Assembly: GCF_001702265.1 (NCBI RefSeq)
Contig: NZ_MAUE01000032.1
Span: 90,030 to 154,029 of the forward strand
Origin: Pseudomonas aylmerensis
GTDB lineage: Bacteria; Pseudomonadota; Gammaproteobacteria; Pseudomonadales; Pseudomonadaceae
DNA length: 64,000 nucleotides
Direction of reading: 5' to 3'
A program made the position numbers and the translations under genes. This document shows, one piece after another, positions 16,457 through 24,321 of this stretch (position 1 is its first letter; each line of letters starts with the position of its first letter). Under the pieces are notes generated by a model. That model did no database searches, had not been told where the DNA came from, and was given only the letters and a program-made list of their open reading frames with translations.

Positions 16457-17311
16457 TTACTTGATCAGCCCGACCCGCGAGAAGTTCGGCAGGTGGCTGA
16501 GCTTGGGTTCCGGCCAGCTCATCCAGACCGCGAAGGCCTTGCCGACGATATTCTGGTCGGGAACCATGCCCAGCAGGTCCTTGGGAATGGTGGGATCATC
16601 CCAGTAGCGGCTGTCATTGGAGTTGTCACGGTTGTCGCCCATCATGAAATAGTGCCCGGCCGGCACTTTCCACTCACCATCAGGCTGGGCACGGTAGCGG
16701 CTCATTTCCTTGCGGATTTCGTGCTCTACCGCACCGAGTTTTTCTTCGTACAGCTCAGCGCTGCCCAGGCTGTTCGGTTCGGAACCGATCAACTTCTCGG
16801 CCACCGATTCGCCGTTGATGAGCAGGCGCTTGTCGCTGGTGTAGCGAATCACGTCGCCCGGCAGGCCCACTACACGCTTGATGTAGTTGACGTTCGGATC
16901 GCTCGGATAGCGGAACACCATCACGTCGCCGCGCTGCGGGTCACCGATCTCGATGACCTTCTTGTCGATCACCGGCAGGCGGATCCCGTAGGAAAACTTG
17001 TTCACCAGGATGAAGTCGCCGACATCCAGGGTGGGTTTCATCGACCCCGAAGGGATCTGAAACGGTTCCACCAGGAACGAACGCAGCACCAGCACGATGA
17101 ACAACACCGGGAAGAACGACTTGCCGTATTCAACCAGCAAAGGCTCTTTGTTCAGCTTCTCGATAACCACGCCATCGGGCTGGCTGACGCTGCCCTGATA
17201 GGACGCGATAGCCGCCCGCCGACGCGGGGCGAAGAACACCAGATCGAGCAACGCCAAGAGACCGCAAACGGCAACGGCGATGACCAGCAACAGCGGGAAA
17301 TTTAGCGACAT
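16457..17311 (-). CDS. lepB: Signal peptidase I
   Basis: LepB removes signal peptides of exported proteins in the inner membrane. The 284-residue protein has two N-terminal membrane segments, the Ser nucleophile in PSGSMKPTL, the Lys general base in the box GVPGD-like segment (YIKRVVGLPGD) and the GDNRDNSNDSRYW box. It follows lepA by five bases. Confidence 0.96.
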   Translation of the reverse strand: MSLNFPLLLVIAVAVCGLLALLDLVFFAPRRRAAIASYQGSVSQPDGVVIEKLNKEPLLVEYGKSFFPVLFIVLVLRSFLVEPFQIPSGSMKPTLDVGDFILVNKFSYGIRLPVIDKKVIEIGDPQRGDVMVFRYPSDPNVNYIKRVVGLPGDVIRYTSDKRLLINGESVAEKLIGSEPNSLGSAELYEEKLGAVEHEIRKEMSRYRAQPDGEWKVPAGHYFMMGDNRDNSNDSRYWDDPTIPKDLLGMVPDQNIVGKAFAVWMSWPEPKLSHLPNFSRVGLIK

Positions 17312-17316
17312 AGGAC

Positions 17317-19116
17317 CTAACTATCCAACCTGAGCACCGCAAGGAAGGCTTCTTGTGGAACTTCCACGTTACCTACTTGCTTCATGCGTTTTTTACCGGC
17401 CTTTTGCTTCTCAAGCAGCTTGCGCTTACGGCTTACGTCACCGCCGTAGCATTTGGCCAGTACGTTCTTTCTGAGAGCCTTGACGGAGGTCCGCGCAATG
17501 ATCTGCCCGCCGATGGCGGCCTGGATCGCGACGTCGAACATCTGGCGCGGAATCAGTTCTTTCATCTTCTCGGTCAACTGGCGACCTTTGTAGTGCGCGT
17601 TGTCCTTGTGCACGATCAGTGCAAGGGCATCTACCTTGTCGCCGTTGATCAACACATCCAGTTTCACCAGATTAGCCGATTGGTAACGATCGAAATGGTA
17701 GTCCAGCGAAGCGTAGCCGCGACTGGTGGATTTGAGGCGGTCGAAGAAGTCCAGGACCACTTCGTTCATCGGCATGTCGTAGGTCACTTGCACCTGGGTA
17801 CCGAGGAACAGCATGTCGCGTTGTACGCCACGCTTTTCGATACACAGGGTGATGACGTTGCCCAGGTGCTCCTGCGGAACCAGGATATTGGCCCGCACGA
17901 TAGGCTCGCGCATGTCTTCGATTGCCGACAGATCCGGGAGCTTGGACGGGTTGTCGACGTAAATCGTTTCACCGGTTTTCAGCAACAGCTCAAAAATAAC
18001 CGTCGGTGCGGTGGTGATCAGGTCCAGGTCGTATTCGCGCTCGAGGCGCTCCTGGATGATTTCCATGTGCAGCATGCCCAGGAACCCGCAGCGGAAGCCG
18101 AAGCCCAGGGCGTCGGAGCTTTCCGGGGTGTACTGCAACGACGAGTCGTTGAGGGTCAGCTTCTGCAGGGCTTCGCGGAAATCCTCGAAGTCATCGGAGC
18201 TGACCGGGAACAGACCGGCGTAGACCTGTGGCTGAATGCGCTTGAAGCCCGGCAGCACATCGACGTCCGGCGTCGAGCTGAGCGTCAGCGTGTCACCTAC
18301 CGGCGCGCCGTGGATGTCCTTGATACCGGCGATGATGAAGCCCACTTCACCGGCTTTCAGATCAACGGTCGCAGTGTGCTTGGGGTTGAACACACCCACG
18401 CTGTCCACCAGGTGGATCTTGCCGGTGGACTTGACCAGGATCTTGTCGCCCTTCTTCACGCGGCCATGGCGCACGCGGACCAGGGACACAACGCCCAGGT
18501 AGTTGTCGAACCAGGAGTCGATGATCAACGCTTGCAGCGGATCTTCGTAGTTGCCGGTCGGCGCAGGAATGGTCTGCACCAGGCGCTCGAGCACTTCGTC
18601 GACACCCAGGCCGGTCTTGGCGCTGCAGGTGACGGCGTCGGTGGCGTCGATGCCGATGATCTTCTCGATCTCTTCCTTGACGCGCTCGGGCTCGGCCTGT
18701 GGCAGGTCGATCTTGTTCAGCACGGGCATGACTTCCAGGCCCTGCTCGATCGCGGTGTAGCAGTTGGCAACCGACTGCGCTTCAACGCCCTGGCCGGCGT
18801 CAACCACCAGCAAGGCACCTTCACAGGCCGCCAGGGAACGGCTGACTTCATAGGTGAAGTCGACGTGGCCCGGGGTGTCAATGAAGTTCAGCTGGTAGGT
18901 GATGCCGTCTTTGGCCTTGTAATACAGAGTAACGCTGTGGGCCTTGATGGTGATCCCGCGCTCGCGTTCGAGGTCCATGGAGTCCAGGACCTGGGCTTCC
19001 ATTTCACGCTCGGCAAGGCCGCCGCACATCTGGATGAATCGATCGGCCAGCGTCGACTTGCCATGGTCAATGTGGGCGATGATGGAGAAATTGCGGATAT
19101 GACTCAAATCACTCAC
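17317..19116 (-). CDS. lepA: Elongation factor 4 (LepA)
   Basis: LepA is a ribosomal GTPase that back-translocates or helps initiation and assembly under stress. The 599-residue protein has G1 AHIDHGKST, G3 DTPGHVDF, G4 NKID, domains II-IV and the unique C-terminal domain ending near KRMKQVGNVEVPQEAF. Length fits the family exactly. It is the first gene of the lepA-lepB-rnc-era-recO-pdxJ set. Confidence 0.97.
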   Translation of the reverse strand: MSDLSHIRNFSIIAHIDHGKSTLADRFIQMCGGLAEREMEAQVLDSMDLERERGITIKAHSVTLYYKAKDGITYQLNFIDTPGHVDFTYEVSRSLAACEGALLVVDAGQGVEAQSVANCYTAIEQGLEVMPVLNKIDLPQAEPERVKEEIEKIIGIDATDAVTCSAKTGLGVDEVLERLVQTIPAPTGNYEDPLQALIIDSWFDNYLGVVSLVRVRHGRVKKGDKILVKSTGKIHLVDSVGVFNPKHTATVDLKAGEVGFIIAGIKDIHGAPVGDTLTLSSTPDVDVLPGFKRIQPQVYAGLFPVSSDDFEDFREALQKLTLNDSSLQYTPESSDALGFGFRCGFLGMLHMEIIQERLEREYDLDLITTAPTVIFELLLKTGETIYVDNPSKLPDLSAIEDMREPIVRANILVPQEHLGNVITLCIEKRGVQRDMLFLGTQVQVTYDMPMNEVVLDFFDRLKSTSRGYASLDYHFDRYQSANLVKLDVLINGDKVDALALIVHKDNAHYKGRQLTEKMKELIPRQMFDVAIQAAIGGQIIARTSVKALRKNVLAKCYGGDVSRKRKLLEKQKAGKKRMKQVGNVEVPQEAFLAVLRLDS

Positions 19117-19170
19117 GGATCAACACTCAAAAAGGCTGCAGGCAGATTGCCCGCTGAAAAATAGCCGGGA

Positions 19171-19200
19171 ATTGTACCTGATGCTCAGGCCAGGCGTCAT
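19171..19200 (-). promoter_or_regulatory. lepA: Candidate sigma-70 promoter for lepA
   Basis: On the minus strand a TACAAT -10 (19176-19171) is preceded at 18 bases by ATGACG (19200-19195). It lies about 55 bases upstream of the lepA start and just after the lptG terminator. The -35 match is weak. Confidence 0.4.
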
Positions 19201-19215
19201 CTTTGCTGACCAGAA

Positions 19216-19250
19216 CAAAAATGCCCCGATCTCGCGAGCGGGGCATTTTT
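19216..19250 (-). terminator. Rho-independent terminator after lptG
   Basis: A stem AAAATGCCCCG/CGGGGCATTTT with a short loop and A/T runs on both sides lies 17 bases after the lptG stop and would end that transcript before the lepA promoter. Confidence 0.85.
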
Positions 19251-19267
19251 TGTTCATAAGCGCAGCA

Positions 19268-20347
19268 TCAACCGGCGCGGCGCAACAGCCAGAACCCCGC
19301 CAGGGCGCAGATACCGGTCGGCACCAGCACCGCAAACAACGGCGAGAACCCGAACACCAGGCTCGACGGGCCCAGCAGGTCCTGGGCAATCCGGAAGGTG
19401 AAGCCGACCAGCACGCCGGTAAACACGCGCTGGCCGAGGGTGACCGAACGCAGCGGGCCGAAGATGAACGAAATCGCCATCAGTACCAGCGCGGCGGTAA
19501 CCACCGGCTGCAACACCTTGACCCAAAACGCCAGCCAGTAGCGGCCGTTGTTCAGGCCCTGGTCCTTGAGATAGTGGATGTAACCCCACAGGCCGGAGAT
19601 CGGCAGGCTTTCGGGGACCATCACCACGGTGTTGAGCAATTGCGGCTTGAGGGCGATATCCCACTCCTCGCTTGGCACATTGATCACTTCGGTGCTGGCC
19701 TTGGTGCCTTGGCCGATATTGCGGAAATAAGTCGTGGTGACGTCGCTCAGTTGCCACTTTTCATCGCCGTACTGCGCACGTTTGGCGAAGCTGGACGCCA
19801 GCAAGTGACGTTCCTTGTCGAACGTGTAGCGCGTGACCCCGATCAACAGGCCGCCCGGCTGCACGGCGTTGATGTGGATGAACTCATCACCCTGGCGGTG
19901 CCACAGGCCATGCTTGGAGCTTTGCGCATCGCCTGAGCCCTGGGCCAGGGCGCGGTTGGCCTGGGCCGTGGTTTCAGCCGGTGGCGCGACGTATTCGCCG
20001 ATCAGCACGCTGCACAGCATCAGCAGCAGCATGGGCTTCATCACCGCCCAGACGATACGGCCGATGGACACCCCGGCGGCCCGCATGATGGTCAGTTCGC
20101 TGTTGCTGGCCAGGCTGCCCAGGCCGATCAGGCAGCCGATCAGCGCGGCCATCGGCATCATGTCGTAGAGACGACGCGGTGCGGTGAGGGCGACGTAGCT
20201 CAGCACGTCCCACACGGTATAGGTGTCGCTGACGTTGCCGACTTCATCGATGAAGGCGAACAACGAGGCCAGGCCCAGGATGATGCCCAATACCGCCAGG
20301 ATGGCGATCAGTACGCTGCTACCAATGTAGCGATCGAGCTTAGCCAC
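19268..20347 (-). CDS. lptG: LPS export ABC transporter permease LptG
   Basis: LptG pairs with LptF and the LptB ATPase to extract lipopolysaccharide from the inner membrane. I chose the GTG at 20347 (VAKLDRYIGSSVL) with GGAG seven bases upstream, giving 359 residues; the start overlaps the end of lptF. It has six membrane segments in two groups around a periplasmic beta-jellyroll domain, as the family requires. Confidence 0.94.
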   Translation of the reverse strand: MAKLDRYIGSSVLIAILAVLGIILGLASLFAFIDEVGNVSDTYTVWDVLSYVALTAPRRLYDMMPMAALIGCLIGLGSLASNSELTIMRAAGVSIGRIVWAVMKPMLLLMLCSVLIGEYVAPPAETTAQANRALAQGSGDAQSSKHGLWHRQGDEFIHINAVQPGGLLIGVTRYTFDKERHLLASSFAKRAQYGDEKWQLSDVTTTYFRNIGQGTKASTEVINVPSEEWDIALKPQLLNTVVMVPESLPISGLWGYIHYLKDQGLNNGRYWLAFWVKVLQPVVTAALVLMAISFIFGPLRSVTLGQRVFTGVLVGFTFRIAQDLLGPSSLVFGFSPLFAVLVPTGICALAGFWLLRRAG

Positions 20348-21467
20348 GAGCCAACTCCTTCTGGCCACGACGGCTCATCATTTTCAAGCGTATAGGTTCC
20401 CAATACAGCAGCCCCAGGCCGATCACCAGGAAGATACCGTGCACCCACCACAGGCCCAGGGTCGGCGACAGCTTGCCTTTCTCCAGGGAGCCACGGGCGG
20501 AAATCAGGATGGTCAGGTAAGCCATGTACAGCAGGATCGCGGGCAACAGCTTGAGGAAACGGCCCTGGCGCGGGTTGACGCGCGACAGCGGCACGGCCAT
20601 CAAGGTCACGATGAACACCAGCAGCGGCAGGGAAATCCGCCATTGCAGCTCGGCGATCGAGCGCAGCTCCTTGCTGCCGAACAGGTCGGTGGTGGGGATG
20701 GCATCGCGGTCAGTGACTTCGTCGCTGATGTCCGGACGAGCCAGCATCACGCCATAGGTGTCGTACTTGATCGCACGATAATCCGCCATGCCCGGGCTGC
20801 CATCGTAGCGATAGCCATTTTCCAGGATCAGGTAGCGGCTGCCGTCCGGACGGACTTCCTGGCGGCCGGAATCGGCTACCAGCACGGAAATGCCGCGGTC
20901 TTTCTTGTCCTGGCCCAAGCGTTTTTCAGAGATGAAGACACCGCCCAGGTTGGCGCGGTCGTCGGTCAGGGTTTCGGTGTAGGTCACCCGTGAACCGTCG
21001 TTCAGGGCCTGGAAACGGCCGGGTTCGAGGGTGTCGAACTCGGTCATCGCGTCCTGCTTGTTCAGCACCAGCTGGAACTGCATGGCGCCTTGCGGGGCCA
21101 GGCTCAGGCTCAACCAGGCCACGATCAGCGCGACGCCGGCGGCCGGGATCATGGTCATGCCCAACAGGCGCTGCTGGCTCATGCCGGTGGCCGAGAGCAC
21201 GGTCATTTCGCTTTCAAGGTACAGGCGGCCGTAGGCCAGCAGGATCCCGAGGAACAGGCCCAACGGCAGGATCAGCTGCAGGAACCCCGGCAGGCGAAAG
21301 CCCATGATCAGGAACAGCGAGCCTGGGTCCAGGGCGCCGGAGGCAGCCTGGGCCAGGTATTTGACGAAACGACCACTCATGATGATGACCAGCAACACCG
21401 CACTCACGGCACTCAGGGTCAACAGGACTTCGCGGGACAGATAACGGAAGACGATCAAACCAGACAC
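20340..21467 (-). CDS. lptF: LPS export ABC transporter permease LptF
   Basis: This 375-residue partner of LptG begins MSGLIVFRYLSREVLLT and shows the YjgP/YjgQ layout with N- and C-terminal membrane triplets around a periplasmic domain. It is the first gene of the lptF-lptG pair and is divergent from pepA, the usual arrangement in Pseudomonas. Confidence 0.94.
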   Translation of the reverse strand: MSGLIVFRYLSREVLLTLSAVSAVLLVIIMSGRFVKYLAQAASGALDPGSLFLIMGFRLPGFLQLILPLGLFLGILLAYGRLYLESEMTVLSATGMSQQRLLGMTMIPAAGVALIVAWLSLSLAPQGAMQFQLVLNKQDAMTEFDTLEPGRFQALNDGSRVTYTETLTDDRANLGGVFISEKRLGQDKKDRGISVLVADSGRQEVRPDGSRYLILENGYRYDGSPGMADYRAIKYDTYGVMLARPDISDEVTDRDAIPTTDLFGSKELRSIAELQWRISLPLLVFIVTLMAVPLSRVNPRQGRFLKLLPAILLYMAYLTILISARGSLEKGKLSPTLGLWWVHGIFLVIGLGLLYWEPIRLKMMSRRGQKELARG

Positions 21468-21741
21468 TCCAGGGTTGTCAGGCTAAGGCGGCCAAACAAG
21501 CAGCATACCGAGTCAGCCCGTTTACAGCGGGCCGGCTAAAAAGATGGCGCATTATCCTGTGATTGACCGCGCCTGTCACTGCGCAACCTCATGCGCATGC
21601 ACAAAGCACGTGGCAAGGGTTGTCAGGCTCCGCCGGCGAGGTTCAAACTGCGGCCTTTGTCGCGGGCGGCTTACACCGCTGCCCAGCCTTAAAGCCGGCG
21701 TACAGACGCACGGCTCTCAGACCTTTATAAGGGACCCGAAA

Positions 21742-23232
21742 ATGGAATTGGTTGTAAAAAGCGTTAGCCCCGAAACGTTGAAAACCGCCACCCTCGTGGT
21801 CGCCATCGGCGAAGGCCGCAAGCTCGGCGTCGCCGCCAAGCAACTCGACGAACTCAGCGGCGGTGCGATCAGCGCCGTGCTCAAGCGCGGCGACCTGGCC
21901 GGCAAAGTCGGCCAGAGCCTGCTGCTGCAAAGCCTGCCCAACCTCAAGGCCGACCGCGTATTGCTGGTGGGCGTGGGCAAGGACGCCGAGCTCGGCGACC
22001 GTCCATTCCGCAAGATCATCAGCAGCATCCTCAGCACCCTCAAGGGCCTGGGCGGCAGCGACGCGGCACTGGCACTCGACGAAATCGTCGTCAAGGGCCG
22101 TGACAGCTACGGCAAGACCCGCCTGCTGGCCGAGACTCTTGTCGACGGCGGTTACATTTTCGACCAGTTCAAGAGCCAGAAAGCCGAACCGCGCGCCCTG
22201 AAGAAAATCACCCTGCTGACCATCAAGGCTGCCCAGGCTGAAGTCGAGCGCGCCGTGACCCATGCCCAGGCCATCGCCAACGGCATGTCGTTCACCCGCG
22301 ACCTGGGCAACCTGCCGCCGAACATCTGCCACCCGACCTACCTGGGCGAACAGGCCAAGGCGCTGGGCAAAGAGTTCAAGGGCCTCAAGGTCGAAGTGCT
22401 GGACGAGAAAAAGATCAAGGAACTGGGCATGGGCTCGTTCTATGCCGTGGGCCAGGGCAGCGACCAGCCGCCACGCCTGATCGTGATGCAATACAACGGC
22501 GGCAAGAAGTCCGAGAAGCCTTACACCCTGGTGGGTAAAGGCATCACCTTCGACACCGGCGGCATCAGCCTCAAGCCGGGCCTGGGCATGGACGAGATGA
22601 AGTACGACATGGGCGGCGCCGCCAGCGTGTTCGGCACCCTGCGCGCCGTGCTCGAGCTGAAGCTGCCGATCAACCTGGTGTGCATCCTGGCCTGCGCCGA
22701 GAACATGCCGAGCGGCGGCGCGACCCGTCCGGGCGACATCGTCACCACCCTGAGCGGCCAGACCGTCGAAATCCTCAACACCGACGCCGAAGGCCGCCTG
22801 GTGCTGTGCGACGCACTGACCTACGCCGAGCGCTTCAAGCCACAGGCCGTGATCGACATCGCGACCCTGACCGGCGCCTGCGTGGTTGCCCTTGGCGCCC
22901 ACACTTCGGGCCTGCTGGGCAACAACGACGAGCTGATCGAGCAACTGCTCAGCGCCGGCAAGGCTGCCGACGACCGTGCCTGGCAATTGCCGCTGTTCGA
23001 TGAGTACCAGGAGCAACTGGACAGCCCGTTCGCCGACATCGCCAACATCGGCGGCCCGAAAGCCGGCACCATCACCGCGGCCTGCTTCCTGTCGCGCTTC
23101 GCCAAGAACTTCAACTGGGCACACCTGGACATCGCCGGCACCGCCTGGACCAGCGGCGGCAAGGACAAGGGCGCCACCGGCCGTCCGGTGCCCCTGCTGA
23201 CCCAGTACCTGCTGGATCGCGCCAAGGCCTAA
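21742..23232 (+). CDS. pepA: Leucyl aminopeptidase PepA
   Basis: PepA is a hexameric M17 metallopeptidase that removes N-terminal Leu and other residues and in some bacteria also binds DNA. From the ATG at 21742 (MELVVKSVS, after AAGGGAC) it has 496 residues. The metal-binding segments GKGITFDTGGISLKP and NTDAEGRLVLCDAL are intact. The 274-base gap before it (21468-21741) separates it from lptF and should contain both promoters; I see no gene in that gap. Confidence 0.95.
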   Translation: MELVVKSVSPETLKTATLVVAIGEGRKLGVAAKQLDELSGGAISAVLKRGDLAGKVGQSLLLQSLPNLKADRVLLVGVGKDAELGDRPFRKIISSILSTLKGLGGSDAALALDEIVVKGRDSYGKTRLLAETLVDGGYIFDQFKSQKAEPRALKKITLLTIKAAQAEVERAVTHAQAIANGMSFTRDLGNLPPNICHPTYLGEQAKALGKEFKGLKVEVLDEKKIKELGMGSFYAVGQGSDQPPRLIVMQYNGGKKSEKPYTLVGKGITFDTGGISLKPGLGMDEMKYDMGGAASVFGTLRAVLELKLPINLVCILACAENMPSGGATRPGDIVTTLSGQTVEILNTDAEGRLVLCDALTYAERFKPQAVIDIATLTGACVVALGAHTSGLLGNNDELIEQLLSAGKAADDRAWQLPLFDEYQEQLDSPFADIANIGGPKAGTITAACFLSRFAKNFNWAHLDIAGTAWTSGGKDKGATGRPVPLLTQYLLDRAKA

Positions 23233-23246
23233 ACGCAACCCCTGCG

Positions 23247-23326
23247 CAGGAGCCGGCTTGCCGGCGATGGCTGCCTTGAAATCGCCACCAGACTCAAGGG
23301 CCTCATCGCCGGCAAGCCGGCTCCTG
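23247..23326. repeat. REP pair (CCGGCTTGCCGG family)
   Basis: Arms CAGGAGCCGGCTTGCCGGCG and the exact complement lie between pepA and holC, about 80 bases in total. A related, more diverged pair is at 27236-27318, and single elements occur at 1475 and 5061. Confidence 0.85.
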
Positions 23327-23356
23327 CAAGGGGTATGCGCATGCCCAGGAACTGTA

Positions 23357-23785
23357 ATGACCCAAGTCGACTTCTATATATTGCCCAGCGCCGATCCCTC
23401 CGCGCGCCTGGACTTTGCCTGCAAACTCACCGAAAAAGCCTGGCGCATGGGCCACCGCATCTACCTGCATTGCAGCGACGCGATCCAACGCGATGAACTC
23501 GACGCCCGCCTCTGGCGCTTCAAGGGTGAAAGCTTCGTGCCCCACGGCCCCGCCGAATCCGAACCCGAAGGCCTGATCGTCCTGGGCCTGGGCGACAGCT
23601 GTGGCGATCACCATGACCTGCTGGTCAACCTGGACCTGAAAGTACCGCCCTTTGCCAAGGCATTCGCCCGCGTGGCGGAAGTGGTGGTCGAAGATCCGGC
23701 TATTCGTCAGGCCGCGCGGGAGAGTTTCCGCTTCTACCGCGAACAGGGCTATCCTTTGCAAGATCACCGGCTACAACGACTTTGA
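23357..23785 (+). CDS. holC: DNA polymerase III subunit chi
   Basis: HolC links the clamp-loader complex to SSB. From the ATG at 23357 the 142-residue protein (MTQVDFYILPS) has the family segments LDFACKLTEKAWRMGHRIYLHC and the LWRFKGESFVPHG loop. It is in the conserved pepA-holC-valS order. Confidence 0.94.
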   Translation: MTQVDFYILPSADPSARLDFACKLTEKAWRMGHRIYLHCSDAIQRDELDARLWRFKGESFVPHGPAESEPEGLIVLGLGDSCGDHHDLLVNLDLKVPPFAKAFARVAEVVVEDPAIRQAARESFRFYREQGYPLQDHRLQRL

Positions 23786-23789
23786 GCAC

Positions 23790-24191
23790 ATGATGGACAC
23801 TCCAAACCCTATAAAAAAAGACGACCACCTGCTGGACGACCTCGAGTCGATCCGTCAGTTGCTGGGTGATGATGACTTGCAACCGCCGCTGCTGACCGAA
23901 TCGGTCAATGGCGAGGTACAGATTCCGCTGTTGTTCGACATGGTCGGTGGCAAACCCGCCGCACCTGAGCCGGTTGCGGCGCCTGTCGCGCCAGCCGCCC
24001 CCGTTGCAGAGCCTGTCGCCGAGAAGTCCCCGGACGCCTTGTTGCTGCACCTGGACAACGAACTGCGCGCCGCCGCGCAATTGATCATGCAAGACGTGAT
24101 CGACGACTTTGCCCCGCATATCGAGACCGAGATCAAGCGCCGGCTGGATGCGCGCATGGAGCGGCTGATCGCCGCGGCCACAAGCAACTAG
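23790..24191 (+). CDS. Conserved hypothetical protein between holC and valS
   Basis: The 133-residue acidic protein begins at one of two adjacent ATGs (23790 or 23793), five to eight bases after holC. It has an N-terminal acidic segment (LLDDLESIRQLLGDDD), a proline/alanine linker (APEPVAAPVAPAAP) and a C-terminal helical part ending DARMERLIAAATSN. A gene with this plan lies at the same place in other Pseudomonas genomes (PA3833 position). No function is recognised; a link to the polymerase clamp loader is only positional. Confidence 0.8.
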   Translation: MMDTPNPIKKDDHLLDDLESIRQLLGDDDLQPPLLTESVNGEVQIPLLFDMVGGKPAAPEPVAAPVAPAAPVAEPVAEKSPDALLLHLDNELRAAAQLIMQDVIDDFAPHIETEIKRRLDARMERLIAAATSN

Positions 24192-24203
24192 CTTCAAGCC
24201 TCC

Positions 24204-24260
24204 AGCTGCAAGTCAGAGCACCGCGATCAACTTGCAGCTTGTCGCGTGTAGCTTGCAGCT
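24204..24260. repeat. Short palindromic repeat AGCTGCAAG/CTTGCAGCT before valS
   Basis: AGCTGCAAG at 24204 is followed by its complement CTTGCAGCT at 24231 and again at 24252. The cluster could fold in the valS leader. Similar GCAGCT-rich intergenic repeats are common in Pseudomonas; no regulatory role is shown. Confidence 0.5.
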
Positions 24261-24321
24261 GCTCCCCCCCGCTATACTTGTCGGCTTTCCTGAATTGATG
24301 CCAACTAGGGTCCCGCCGCGC

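Noticed and set aside
17353..19164. A 603-codon frame opposite lepA
   Set aside because: Antisense shadow of a highly conserved GTPase gene; composition is not protein-like and no start signal is convincing.
21643..23238. A 531-codon frame opposite pepA
   Set aside because: Antisense shadow; pepA has intact metal-binding motifs on the other strand.
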